A stretch of DNA of 64,000 bases from an uncultured Oscillospiraceae bacterium (GCA_900541565.1 UQKB01000006.1:34836-98835), one strand, 5' to 3'; counted from the stretch's first letter, positions 27,203-35,916 are shown. The notes: a model not told the origin generated them from the sequence alone. Translations and numbers: made by a program.

Positions 27203-27533
27203 TGGGTGCAGTCGACCGTTCTCTTTTAAATGTATATTTGAAACGTCTTTAAAACAGATTTCCATAAACGGCCTGCTCCCTGGCTGCAAAGAGGATGGCC
27301 GCTGCATGGTTGCTGCAAGGTCATAAAGTCGCCGTATTTTTGGGGCCTGCGCCGGCTGTTTTGGAAAACAGTTCCCCAGGTTTGAATATATAAAGACGCT
27401 TACCTCCATCTGCGTACGGAGGTTTGCATCCTTGTATGTTCTGAAAGGAATGGATATACAATCCTGCATAGCAGGAAGCCGCCTCAGGCAGACAATCCAG
27501 TGTTTGCACACGGCGTGACACAGACGAAGGGTG
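27203..27533. other. Intergenic region before the RsbW-like gene
   Basis: About 330 nt with no recognised gene. It holds two small dyads: CTGTTTT-GG-AAAACAG near 27355-27370 and ACCTCC...GGAGGT near 27400-27425. One frame is open for about 63 codons but without a good start or family match. It may be a decayed gene or a leader. Confidence 0.4.
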
Positions 27534-27950
27534 ATGAAAAAAATGAAAGAACTAACCGTTGACGCGACAGTAGAAAATATTGAAAAAGTGACGGCATTTG
27601 TCAACGAACTGCTGGAAAGCTATCATTGTCCGATGAAAGCACAGGCGCAAATTGATATTGCCATCGATGAGCTGTTCGGCAATATTGCGCACTATGCATA
27701 TAATCCGGACATAGGACCTGCTACTGTCCGTGCAGAGGTGATCGGAGAACCGCTGGCTGTTGTTATCACCTTTATGGATCACGGCGTTCCATATGATCCG
27801 CTGGCAAGGACGGATCCAGATATTTTTCTTTCCGCAGAGGAACGGGAAATTGGCGGGCTCGGCATTTATATCGTCAAGAAAAATATGGATGCAATCACCT
27901 ATGAGTATAAAAACGGAAAAAACATCCTGACAATAAAGAAAAATATTTAA
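27534..27950 (+). CDS. RsbW-like anti-sigma serine kinase (HATPase)
   Basis: A 138-residue GHKL-fold ATPase of the RsbW/SpoIIAB type. These bind a sigma factor or phosphorylate a STAS antagonist. The N-box is IAIDELFGNIAHYAY (Glu46 to Asn50), G1 is MDHGVPYDP and G2 is IGGLGIYIVKK, all intact. ATG 27534 follows AAGGGTG closely; an in-frame ATG at 27543 is also possible. It is the natural opponent of the SpoIIE-type phosphatase upstream. The MATE-HATPase fusion carries a second, more divergent copy of the same fold. No sigma factor or intact STAS gene is adjacent. Confidence 0.9.
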   Translation: MKKMKELTVDATVENIEKVTAFVNELLESYHCPMKAQAQIDIAIDELFGNIAHYAYNPDIGPATVRAEVIGEPLAVVITFMDHGVPYDPLARTDPDIFLSAEEREIGGLGIYIVKKNMDAITYEYKNGKNILTIKKNI

Positions 27951-27981
27951 AATGGGACGATTGATGGAAAACCCATTTTTT
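27949..27981 (+). terminator. Terminator after the RsbW-like gene
   Basis: AAAATGGG (27949-27956) pairs with CCCATTTT (27972-27979), with a 15-nt loop and a T tail. It overlaps the stop codon region. Confidence 0.6.
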
Positions 27982-28150
27982 CGAAGAAAACATGGAGCGT
28001 CTTCTCCTCTTTTGAACGACGAAACGATTCTATGCGGATATCCAATCCCGGCGTATGCATGCTTTTGGTAGTAATCCTTTTTTGCGCATCGGTGCGGGAC
28101 TTAAACCATACAGGCTGCAAGAAAAATAAATCCATGGGCGCAAAACATGA

Positions 28151-28200
28151 AAAACCATACCTCCAGTTGTAGGGTAGAAGCTATAACTGGGGATATGGTT
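28151..28200 (-). terminator. Long-stem terminator downstream of comFC
   Basis: AACCATA plus CCAGTT pair with AACTGG plus TATGGTT across small symmetric bulges. On the minus strand the 3' arm is followed by a run of T, fitting a terminator for comFC. The 190 nt between here and comFC (to 28343) hold nothing recognised. Confidence 0.65.
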
Positions 28201-28343
28201 CTATTTCCAAACAAAAATGGAAAGCATATGGGTAAAAAGCCACAGCAGGCTTGCATAGCCGTTGAAAGTCCGTTGTTTTTTGCCGCCGATTCCTCGGTGG
28301 CAAAGGGCTTGCCAGAACAAGCACAGCGGAAAAAACAAACTGC

Positions 28344-28964
28344 TCATTCTACACTTGCAAGCGTTGCACACCATACGGTTGCACCGCTTTTTTCCAAAAC
28401 ATGGGCACATTCCCGCAGGGTATTGCCGGTGGTTACAATATCGTCGATCAAAAGAACGCTTTTCCCGTTAAGCAATGTTTTCCGCCGCGGGGCATATACG
28501 CCCTGTACATTTTCCCACCGCATAGCTTTGGGAAGGGAATGCTGCGCGGTGTTTTCCCGGATCTTTATCAGCGTAGCCTTGTAAGGCAGGTGCAGATGCA
28601 GCGCTGTTTGCTTTGCAAGCAGCGCCGCCTGGTTATATCCGCGCTTCCGTCGCCCCTTTGCAGAAAGCGGCACACATGTAACAAAATCAAAGACCACAGA
28701 ATATTCCCGCCGTACAGCGTTTGCAACCGCAGCGGCCATCTGCTTTGCATATTGCGGACTGTTGTAAAATTTAAAACGTAAAATCGCTTTGCGGAAGATA
28801 CCTTCATACCGAAACGGCGACACGCATGTATATCCATAAAGCTGTTTACAAACGGGCTGTTTTGGGAAAAGCAAAAGACAACTGCTGCAGGCCATATCAC
28901 AGGTATGTATAAGCGCGCCGCAATATGGGCAGTGCGGCGGAAACAACAGATCAAGCGGTCTCAT
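28344..28964 (-). CDS. comFC: ComF family phosphoribosyltransferase-like protein
   Basis: A 206-residue cytoplasmic protein of the ComF/ComFC family, needed for DNA uptake in competent Bacilli. It has an N-terminal zinc finger (CPYCGA then CSSC) and a PRTase domain with the PRPP motif LLIDDIVTTGNTL. An ATG 24 nt further upstream (28988) is in frame; 28964 is preferred because a GGTGA lies 5 nt before it. Other competence genes are not in this window, although recD2 is next door. The late DNA-uptake role in this organism is inferred. Confidence 0.9.
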   Translation of the reverse strand: MRPLDLLFPPHCPYCGALIHTCDMACSSCLLLFPKQPVCKQLYGYTCVSPFRYEGIFRKAILRFKFYNSPQYAKQMAAAVANAVRREYSVVFDFVTCVPLSAKGRRKRGYNQAALLAKQTALHLHLPYKATLIKIRENTAQHSLPKAMRWENVQGVYAPRRKTLLNGKSVLLIDDIVTTGNTLRECAHVLEKSGATVWCATLASVE

Positions 28965-29018
28965 AAAATCACCATTAGTATATAACATTTTAAAAATACT
29001 ATATGTATACTACTTTTG

Positions 29019-29043
29019 GTAATAAATGCAATCCATTTATTAC
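29019..29043. repeat. Perfect dyad in the recD2-comFC gap
   Basis: GTAATAAATG (29019-29028) and CATTTATTAC (29034-29043) are exact inverted arms around 5 nt, with no T run. A second imperfect dyad of ATACTATATGTATAC type lies at about 28997-29012. They may be an operator for comFC rather than a terminator. Confidence 0.45.
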
Positions 29044-29054
29044 AAATAGTATAA

Positions 29055-31256
29055 TCACTCTCTGGCCAAAAAATATTTTAAGCCGGTATACCGCAACGTT
29101 TTCCGGTTGTTTTGCACCATTTTGGCGACGGCCTGTTCATAGCCGACTAAAATCAACAGCTTTTTTGCGCGGGTTACCGCAGTATACAGCAGGTTTCGGT
29201 AGCATAATTGCGGCGGCCCCTGGTACATGGGGAGGATAACGGCGTTAAATTCGTTTCCCTGGCTTTTGTGAACAGTGGTAGCGTAGGCCAGCTCCAGGTC
29301 CAGCGCACTCTCCAAATCGTAAACGGCCGTTTTATCATCAAAAACAACCTTTAAAGTCTGCGCAGATTTGCTGACCTCTGTTAAAATCCCCACGTCGCCG
29401 TTAAAAACGCCTTCTCCGTGCTCGCCGTCCTTTTTGGTCCATAAAATGTTGTAATTATTGCGTGCCTGCATAACCTTGTCACCCTGGCGAAGGGTGGTCG
29501 CGTTGATGGTCATTTCATTCTTATCGGGGGCAGGTGGGTTCAGCGCAGCCTGCAGCCGTGTGTTCAGATCCACACAGCCCAAGCTTCCCTTACGTGCAGG
29601 AGAAAGCACCTGAATATCCTCAAGCGGCGAATAATCATAGCTTTTGGGGAGCCTTGTCCGGCATAATTCTATGATCGTTGCAGCCACGGCTTCGCGGTCA
29701 TGGCAGCGTAAAAAGAAGAAATCGCTGTCCTTTTGTGTTAGTACAGGCATTTCGCCCTTTACAATGCGGTGTGCGTTTGTAACAATCAGGCTGCGCATGG
29801 ATTGGCGAAAAATTTCCGTCAGCTGGATCACCGGCATCAAGCCAGAGTTGATCAGGTCATGCAGCACGTTACCGGCCCCAACGGAAGGTAGCTGGTCGCA
29901 GTCCCCCACAAGGATCAACCGGCAGCCCATGGGCAGCGCCCGTATTACGCTTTCGAACAGCAAAGCGTCTACCATGGAAAGCTCATCCAGAATCAGTGCG
30001 TCACAGTTGAGCATGTTTTTTTCATTACGTTGGAAAACAGGTCTGTCGTTTTTGTCCCATGTTACCTCCAGAAGCCGATGAATGGTTTTGGCCTCACAGC
30101 CGGTTACTTCAGACATGCGTTGTGCCGCACGCCCCGTAGGGGCGGCCAGAAAAACTTTCTGGCCGTTTTTTTTCAAAATTTTGATCACAGCGTTGAGCGT
30201 GGTCGTTTTTCCCGTTCCGGGGCCGCCCGTTAAAATGAGCAGGCCGTTTGTGAGCGCTTCCTGGATCGCCAGCTTTTGCAGCTGTGCATACTCCAGGTTT
30301 TCTGTTTGCTCAATTGCATGAATCTCCTGCTCAATACAGGGGATCTGCTGCGCCGGAAAACGCAGCAGCATAAGCATCCTTGCAGCAATGTAGGTTTCGC
30401 ACCGGTGCATCAGCGGCGTAAAAATAAACGCCCGACCGTCCAGATCGTCGCATACCAGGCTTCCATCGGTGAGCATTTCGTCCAATGCATCACATGCCTG
30501 CTGCGGCGTTACGGAAAGAAAGCTTGTGCAGGCCTGCACAAGCCTGTCCTTCGGCAGGCAGGTATGACCGTTGTTTTTATTGTGCTCCAATATATGTACA
30601 AGTCCGGCGCGTACACGGCACAGGTCGTCAAACGGGCGTTGTTGCGCTGCGGCTATGGCGTCTGCCTGTTCAAACGGAATACGCAGCTCCTGGGAGCATA
30701 AAAAATAAGGGTTCTCTTCAATTCTGCGCAGGGCAGCTGCACCCCACAACTGCCATATACGCACGGAATCCTGCGGGGTAATACCATACTTTTGCAATGC
30801 GGCCATTAGCTCGCGTATGCCAAAAAGCTTTTGCAGCTCGCGGCTGATTTGTTCAGCCTTGTCTATCGATATGCCTTTCACAGACGCCAGGCGCTGCGGC
30901 TGGTTTTCCATGATTTCCAGTGTGTTTTCCCCAAAGGCTTCTACAAGGCGCCGAGCAGTAGCGGGGCCAACTCCCTTGACTGCCCCGGAAGATAAATATT
31001 TCAGGATTGCTGCAGAATTGGAGGGCATGGAGCGTTCGCAGGCCTCTACGGCAAATTGTTCCCCGTACGATATATGGCTTTTAAATTTTCCAATCAGACG
31101 GAGCTCTTCCCCGGCGCTGACAAAAGGGAGCAGGCCTACTGCGGTGATTTCCTCTCCGCTGCAATTGAGAGACAATACGGTATAACCGTTTTCCGCATTG
31201 CGAAAAATAATCTCTTCAACCTCTCCGTTCAGTTCCAAAAGCTGTCCGTTATCCAT
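29055..31256 (-). CDS. recD2: ATP-dependent RecD-like DNA helicase
   Basis: A 733-residue RecD2 (5' to 3' superfamily 1B helicase) acting in DNA repair without RecBC. It has an N-terminal OB-like and helix-hairpin-helix region (residues about 90-140: VKGVGPATARRLVEAFGE). Walker A is GGPGTGKTTT, Walker B is LILDELSMVD, and the late motif ATTVHKSQGNEF marks helicase motif V/VI. The start is ATG at 31256 with GAGG 9 nt upstream; a TTG at 31271 is possible but would overlap the ribosome site. The gene follows gatD after 18 nt and may be part of the murT-gatD operon. Confidence 0.94.
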   Translation of the reverse strand: MDNGQLLELNGEVEEIIFRNAENGYTVLSLNCSGEEITAVGLLPFVSAGEELRLIGKFKSHISYGEQFAVEACERSMPSNSAAILKYLSSGAVKGVGPATARRLVEAFGENTLEIMENQPQRLASVKGISIDKAEQISRELQKLFGIRELMAALQKYGITPQDSVRIWQLWGAAALRRIEENPYFLCSQELRIPFEQADAIAAAQQRPFDDLCRVRAGLVHILEHNKNNGHTCLPKDRLVQACTSFLSVTPQQACDALDEMLTDGSLVCDDLDGRAFIFTPLMHRCETYIAARMLMLLRFPAQQIPCIEQEIHAIEQTENLEYAQLQKLAIQEALTNGLLILTGGPGTGKTTTLNAVIKILKKNGQKVFLAAPTGRAAQRMSEVTGCEAKTIHRLLEVTWDKNDRPVFQRNEKNMLNCDALILDELSMVDALLFESVIRALPMGCRLILVGDCDQLPSVGAGNVLHDLINSGLMPVIQLTEIFRQSMRSLIVTNAHRIVKGEMPVLTQKDSDFFFLRCHDREAVAATIIELCRTRLPKSYDYSPLEDIQVLSPARKGSLGCVDLNTRLQAALNPPAPDKNEMTINATTLRQGDKVMQARNNYNILWTKKDGEHGEGVFNGDVGILTEVSKSAQTLKVVFDDKTAVYDLESALDLELAYATTVHKSQGNEFNAVILPMYQGPPQLCYRNLLYTAVTRAKKLLILVGYEQAVAKMVQNNRKTLRYTGLKYFLARE

Positions 31257-31274
31257 CTGGCATAACCTCAATTT

Positions 31275-32012
31275 TTATATTTCCTTTTGCATACGCGCAT
31301 AAAGCTTTTCCTTTGTAACAGTGTAAGCGCGCTGGGTATAGGGGTATTCCTTTGGCACCGGGACAAATTCCGCGTTTTGCCGCGTACACAGCAAGGTGAC
31401 GATATATTCCATAAAATGCGGGTTTTTAACAAGGATTGGGCCTATCATATGCGTTCCAAACAGGTTGCGCAGATGCAGCCCCTCCAGTGTTTCGTTTTCG
31501 CTGTTGCCAAATCCCATCTGCATATCAAAAAGCGGCGTTTCAACGCCTTGTATGTCGCTGCATTTGTTTATAAAGCCCACAAGCGGTTCGTGCAGAAAAT
31601 CGCATACGCAGTAACAGTCGCCGGTAATCCGCTTTTTGCTCTGCTCTGTGGTTGTAAAGGGAGCAAGGCACAGGCCCTCATAGTTTTTTCCGGTGCCGTC
31701 TGTTACGGCCTGCCCAAGCATTTCAAACGCATTGCCTGTAAGCAGCATAACAGTACCGCCCTGTACAGCCCTTGTAAAGCTTTCTTTTTCCTTGCGCAGA
31801 TCAACAAGCGCCTTTTTCATGTTTTTTTCTGTACCGCTGCCAATATAAACAAAGTCAAATGCGCCAAACGAAATCCCGGCGGCGGTTTCCGTTTTTATAA
31901 CGCTTACCTGTGCGCCCTGATCTTCCAAATGGCGTTTCAGCGCGGCAATATTTCCGTATTCCCCGTACAGATTCATTAGGTCGGCGTATAAATGTAAAAG
32001 CTTTAGCTTCAT
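31275..32012 (-). CDS. gatD: GatD-like glutamine amidotransferase lacking the catalytic cysteine
   Basis: GatD is the glutaminase half of MurT-GatD, which amidates the glutamate of lipid II. The 245-residue protein matches in length and neighbourhood (murT 27 nt upstream). The HLYADLMNLYGEYGNI opening, Arg128 and His188 in GTHMIGP align with GatD of Staphylococcus. The nucleophile elbow normally reads CGGYQLLG, but here it reads LTGNAFEMLG: the expected cysteine (near residue 93-94) is glycine, with threonine before it. The free-ammonia or an alternative nucleophile route is conceivable. The alignment is by eye. Confidence 0.85.
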   Translation of the reverse strand: MKLKLLHLYADLMNLYGEYGNIAALKRHLEDQGAQVSVIKTETAAGISFGAFDFVYIGSGTEKNMKKALVDLRKEKESFTRAVQGGTVMLLTGNAFEMLGQAVTDGTGKNYEGLCLAPFTTTEQSKKRITGDCYCVCDFLHEPLVGFINKCSDIQGVETPLFDMQMGFGNSENETLEGLHLRNLFGTHMIGPILVKNPHFMEYIVTLLCTRQNAEFVPVPKEYPYTQRAYTVTKEKLYARMQKEI

Positions 32013-32039
32013 AGATCAAAATCCTTTCGTGCCTGCAAG

Positions 32040-33365
32040 TTATAAAACTGTAACGCGGCCAAGCAGCTTGTCCTTATCGGAAAAGCAGGTAATTGCAAAA
32101 ACCGGTTCGTTACCATGTTGCACAAATGCGTCCACGGCTTTTCCAATATCCTCTTCCACCACAATCTTTTCCTGCGGTATATCTGTAAAGGAAAAGCGCA
32201 CGGCAAGGTCGTTTGCATATGTGCCGCATAACATCACGCGCTGCAACGTGTTTGTATGCAGCTGAGAAAAATCAATATCCCACAGCCAGGAAATTTCGCT
32301 TGTAAAATATTTGCGGCTGACCGCGTCGACAATAATCATAGCACTGTAAGGCGTTTTGCATTGGGAGGCAAGGCGCAGAGACTGGTCGTAAGATACAGAA
32401 TTTTCATGTTTAGAGGTCAGCAGCGTGCCTGCGTGCGCGCCCATACGAAAGTTTACAACGCGGCCGTTTTTCAGCGCATAATGCTGAATGCTGTCTGCAA
32501 TCAAGCTTCGTTCAATACCGGCAAGCACACACACGGCGTATGCGGCCAGAAGGTTATATACGTTATATATGCTATGCAGGGAAAGGGCAATAACGCTTGT
32601 GTGGTCAATTACAATTTCCCCTTTTTCCAGATCCACATCTGTTACGGTAAAGGCGGTCGGGTGCTTCTTATGCCCACAGCTGGGACAATGGTAGCTGCCT
32701 ATATGATTATAATGGTAATAGTCGTATTCCATCTTTTCTTTACATGCAGGGCAGTATACCCCGTCTTTGTACATACCGTGCGGCTCCTGTGTGGAGCCGC
32801 CATAGCGGTCTACGCCAAACCAGACGGTATCCTTGCGGTTGTAGCCAAACAGCGAAACCAGCGGGTCGTCCGCGTTAAGGATCAGCTGCGTGTTTTCATG
32901 AATGCTGTCCTGCAAAGCGGCGTATACCCATTCGGGATGCCCGTTTCTGGTCAATTGGTCGCGGTAAAGGTTTGTAATCACATAGTGCGTGGGGGTAAAA
33001 TAGCGAAAGGTATAGCGCGCATAACGTTCGTCAGTTTCAATTAAAAGAATATCCTTGCGCATTTTTCCAAAAAGGGAACAGCTTGCAAGGATCAGTGTGG
33101 TTACGCCCTCAATCTGGTTGGAACCTTCCTTATTCCAGGCAACACTTTTGCCTCCCTGTTGCAGAATACGGGCAATCATTTCAACCGTAGAGGTTTTTCC
33201 GTTGCTGCCGGTTACGGCAATTACATATTTTGGAAGCCGGATTTTACGCAAAATATTTTTATCCAGTCTCAGGGCAATCTGTCCGGGCAGGCTACTGCCC
33301 CGCCCTAAAATACCGCCAATCCATTTGAGTATCCGGCAAATCAGTATCACAAAAAAAGCTTTCAT
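32040..33365 (-). CDS. murT: Lipid II isoglutaminyl synthase subunit MurT
   Basis: The Mur-ligase-like ATPase partner of GatD, which activates the D-Glu carboxyl group of lipid II. The 441-residue protein has the Mur-ligase P-loop AVTGSNGKTSTVEMI (residues about 50-64), a central NLYRDQL motif, and a MurT-type Cys4 zinc ribbon (CPACKEKM ... CPSCGHKK, about 208-240) inserted in the middle domain. It ends in a typical MurT C-terminal domain. The start codon is the ATG at 33365. It opens an operon murT-gatD-recD2 on the minus strand. Confidence 0.93.
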   Translation of the reverse strand: MKAFFVILICRILKWIGGILGRGSSLPGQIALRLDKNILRKIRLPKYVIAVTGSNGKTSTVEMIARILQQGGKSVAWNKEGSNQIEGVTTLILASCSLFGKMRKDILLIETDERYARYTFRYFTPTHYVITNLYRDQLTRNGHPEWVYAALQDSIHENTQLILNADDPLVSLFGYNRKDTVWFGVDRYGGSTQEPHGMYKDGVYCPACKEKMEYDYYHYNHIGSYHCPSCGHKKHPTAFTVTDVDLEKGEIVIDHTSVIALSLHSIYNVYNLLAAYAVCVLAGIERSLIADSIQHYALKNGRVVNFRMGAHAGTLLTSKHENSVSYDQSLRLASQCKTPYSAMIIVDAVSRKYFTSEISWLWDIDFSQLHTNTLQRVMLCGTYANDLAVRFSFTDIPQEKIVVEEDIGKAVDAFVQHGNEPVFAITCFSDKDKLLGRVTVL

Positions 33366-33499
33366 TTTTTACGCTCCAGACCATAGCCTTCGCCATGTGT
33401 AATTTCAAATAATTATTATAGCATAAAGCAGCAAGGATGAACAGTGAAAAACAAAATTTTCTGCTGCGTATTTTATCGTAAAAATACAAAAAAATAAAA

Positions 33500-33530
33500 G
33501 CAGGGCGCAAAGTTTTATCTTGCGCCCTGC
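33500..33530 (-). terminator. Terminator after the 33549-33869 gene
   Basis: GCAGGGCGCAAAG pairs with CTTGCGCCCTGC over a short T-rich loop. A T-rich tail follows on the minus strand (complement of 33482-33499). Confidence 0.8.
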
Positions 33531-33548
33531 TCAAAAAACAGCAGTGGG

Positions 33549-33869
33549 TTAATATAAAATACATTCCTGTATTTCTAAAAACGGATAATCCCTGCAGACA
33601 AGCTCACAAATTTTGCGTGTTTCGGCATCCATGCCGCAGTCCAGGCAGACAACCCTCTTAAAACGTCCGCCGCCAAACCATTTTACACGGGCGGCCGCAT
33701 GGCGCAGCAAAATCTCCGCTTCCTCGTTATGCCCTTTAATGGGGATGACAAACAGCATTTCCTCATCGCTTTTGGTGCGAAGGAAAAAGAGCACCACCAT
33801 CCGTGCAAGATCAATCAGTCCAATCATTGCCAAAATTATGAAAAGAATATCCCGAATTATGTAAAACAT
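33549..33869 (-). CDS. Small single-TM protein of unknown function
   Basis: A 106-residue protein I do not recognise. It has an N-terminal transmembrane helix (about residues 5-30) and a cytoplasmic tail containing the pattern RVVCLDCGMDAETRKICEL. The Cys-x-x-Cys pair might bind a metal, but there are only two such cysteines close together. The ATG at 33869 follows GAGGTG; the longer frame (to 33926) is not supported by a ribosome site. It stands alone, with its own terminator at 33500-33530, and is divergent from the DUF1540 gene. Confidence 0.65.
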   Translation of the reverse strand: MFYIIRDILFIILAMIGLIDLARMVVLFFLRTKSDEEMLFVIPIKGHNEEAEILLRHAAARVKWFGGGRFKRVVCLDCGMDAETRKICELVCRDYPFLEIQECILY

Positions 33870-34033
33870 GTTTTTCACCTCGTTCCATTTTATGCATACA
33901 AGAAAAATCTGTGTTGTATAAAACAACGGAAAACGATAAAAATAAAATTGACGGTTTTACTGCGCTTTGCGCAAACAGAGCCGTCTGATTCCAATGAAAA
34001 AGAAAGAAGAACAGGAAAGGAAGTACGAAAAAC

Positions 34034-34219
34034 ATGGATAATTCATTTGCAAACAAAAGCATCAAATGTACGGTACAGCAGTGCAAGTATCATAACAATT
34101 CACAGGATTATTGTGCGCTTGACTGCATCCAGATCGGTACGCACGAAAGCAATCCTACCATGAACGAATGCACCGACTGCCAGTCCTTTGAGGTAAAGAG
34201 CAGCTGCTGCAACGGTTAA
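34034..34219 (+). CDS. DUF1540 cysteine-rich small protein
   Basis: A 61-residue protein with the DUF1540 pattern: IKCTVQQCKYHN, then C-x-x-x-C, an I-x-IGTHES stretch and a C-x-x-C near the end. Seven of its cysteines fit a metal site. The function is unknown; in spore formers such proteins are found in the spore or under sporulation control, which would match the dpaAB genes that follow. AGGAAG upstream supports the ATG. A terminator-like hairpin follows at 34253-34298. Confidence 0.85.
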   Translation: MDNSFANKSIKCTVQQCKYHNNSQDYCALDCIQIGTHESNPTMNECTDCQSFEVKSSCCNG

Positions 34220-34252
34220 ACGGTTTATTAAAAAACGTACAAAATAAAAATG

Positions 34253-34298
34253 GGCGCCTCCGGCCGCAGACAAAAGCGGACGGCGGCGCCTGTTTTTA
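34253..34298 (+). terminator. Terminator after the DUF1540 gene
   Basis: GGCGCC...GGCCGC pairs with GCGG...GGCGCC with two mismatches, then a T run at 34291-34298. Confidence 0.75.
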
Positions 34299-34390
34299 CA
34301 TATGCACTTAAAAAGCTCTATCCCCGTATTATATGTTGTCAGAGAAATTTTGCTTTCTATGCACGTATTTGGGTTATGGGGGTAACAATT

Positions 34391-35260
34391 GTGATTCATA
34401 TAAATAGTTTTGGCGTAATAGGTGGTGACAAACGCCAGCTTTCCGCTGCCAGGGCAATCTATGAGGACGGATATACAGTGCTTTTAAGCGGTTTTGATAA
34501 ACTCGAGCAGATCCTTGGGGGCATGGAAGGTCTTGTTACGCCGCAAGAGGCGGCGCTGTGCAGCGAGGCAATCGTATTGCCACTGCCGGTTACCAAGGAC
34601 GGAAAAAACCTCAACGCACCGTTTGCCGGTGAAAAAATACCGCTTGACGACAGCTTTGCGCGTATGATGCAGGGTAAACGGGTATATTGCGGTATGAAAG
34701 AACGCCTTTTAAAAACGAGCAAACTGTGGAACAAAGATATGGTCTTTGACTATTTTGACAGGGAAGAGCTCAATGTTCTAAACGCGGTGGCAACGTCTGA
34801 GGGCGCGCTGGAAATTGCCATGCGGGAGTACGCAGGAACGATCAACGGCTCCAGATGCCTGGTCGTAGGGTTTGGAAGAATTGGTAAAGTTTTATCCAAC
34901 ATGCTCAGAGGCCTTGGCGCGCAGGTATACGTGGCTGCGCGAAAAAAGCAGGACCTTGCCTGGATTAGCCTGCTGGGACATGAGCCGGTTGCCATGAAGG
35001 CGCTTTCAGACAGCGGTGCTTACGATATTATTTTTAATACGGTTCCCGCTTTAATTTTGGATTCTCACGTCCTGGCGCATATCGCGCAGGAAGCCTGCGT
35101 CATAGACCTGGCGTCCACGCCCGGCGGCGTCGATTTTGACAGCGCGCGGCGGATGGGGATTCAGGCCGTGCACGCGTTGTCTTTGCCCGGAAAGGTTGCG
35201 CCCAAAACATCGGGCGAAATTATAAAAAATACAATATTCAATATGCTTGAGGAGGATTAA
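34391..35260 (+). CDS. dpaA: Dipicolinate synthase subunit A
   Basis: SpoVFA/DpaA and DpaB turn dihydrodipicolinate into dipicolinic acid in the mother cell during sporulation. The 289-residue protein begins VIHINSFGVIGGDKRQLSAA, a clear DpaA start, and has a Rossmann nucleotide-binding segment CLVVGFGRIGKVLSNML. The start is GTG at 34391 with GGGGGT 7-8 nt upstream; upstream in-frame ATGs (34250, 34376) run through a terminator or lack spacing. dpaB follows one nucleotide after the stop, so the pair is coupled. A sporulation-specific promoter was not identified with confidence. Confidence 0.94.
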   Translation: MIHINSFGVIGGDKRQLSAARAIYEDGYTVLLSGFDKLEQILGGMEGLVTPQEAALCSEAIVLPLPVTKDGKNLNAPFAGEKIPLDDSFARMMQGKRVYCGMKERLLKTSKLWNKDMVFDYFDREELNVLNAVATSEGALEIAMREYAGTINGSRCLVVGFGRIGKVLSNMLRGLGAQVYVAARKKQDLAWISLLGHEPVAMKALSDSGAYDIIFNTVPALILDSHVLAHIAQEACVIDLASTPGGVDFDSARRMGIQAVHALSLPGKVAPKTSGEIIKNTIFNMLEED

Positions 35261-35261
35261 A

Positions 35262-35834
35262 GTGAGTAAAACCACGGTAGGCTTTGCACTATGTGGCTCA
35301 TTCTGTACGTTCTCTAAAGCGATAAAAGAGATGGAGCATTTAACCGCGGCAGGCTATGATGTAATTCCTATTATGTCACAGACCGCCTACGAAACAGACA
35401 CGCGCTTTGGCAAAGCAGCAGAGATTCAAAAGAAAATTGAAGCAATCTGCGGCAAAAAAATTATTCATACCATTGCCGAAGCCGAGCCTGTCGGACCTAA
35501 AAAAATGTGCGATATCATCGCGGTTTGCCCATGTACGGGCAATACACTTGCCAAAATTGCAAACGCAGTGACAGACACGCCCGTTACAATGGCGGTCAAA
35601 TCGCACCTGCGGATCGGCAGGCCGGTGCTTTTGACCCTTGCAAGCAACGACGCGCTTGGCGCGTCTGCGCAAAATATTGGCAAGGCGCTCAATACAAAGC
35701 ACATCTATTTTACACCGCTTTCACAGGACGACCCGCAAAACAAGCCAAACTCTCTGGTTGCGCATTTTGACAGGCTTGCGCAAAGCCTGGAGCTTGCTTT
35801 GCAGGAAAAACAGATACAGCCTGTGTTTTGCTGA
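35262..35834 (+). CDS. dpaB: Dipicolinate synthase subunit B
   Basis: The flavoprotein-like partner of DpaA (SpoVFB). The 190-residue protein has the flavin-binding-like opening VGFALCGSFCTFSKAI, then PIMSQTAYETDTRFG, the stretch CPCTGNTLAKIANAVTDTPV and ASNDALGASAQNIG, all typical of the DpaB family. The start is GTG at 35262, with AGGAGG 7 nt upstream, one base after the dpaA stop. A terminator follows at 35917-35953. It marks the organism as a potential endospore former. Confidence 0.94.
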   Translation: MSKTTVGFALCGSFCTFSKAIKEMEHLTAAGYDVIPIMSQTAYETDTRFGKAAEIQKKIEAICGKKIIHTIAEAEPVGPKKMCDIIAVCPCTGNTLAKIANAVTDTPVTMAVKSHLRIGRPVLLTLASNDALGASAQNIGKALNTKHIYFTPLSQDDPQNKPNSLVAHFDRLAQSLELALQEKQIQPVFC

Positions 35835-35916
35835 AAACGCCAAAGCATATGGAGCAACAAGCCGTTTTTATAAAAAATGCCGGTAATCTATATGTCTTGG
35901 ATTGGTTCTATACCAT

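Noticed and set aside
34250..34390. Longer N-terminus for DpaA starting at the upstream ATG (34250)
   Set aside because: That stretch passes through the terminator hairpin of the DUF1540 gene and has no DpaA-like sequence; GTG 34391 has the ribosome site.
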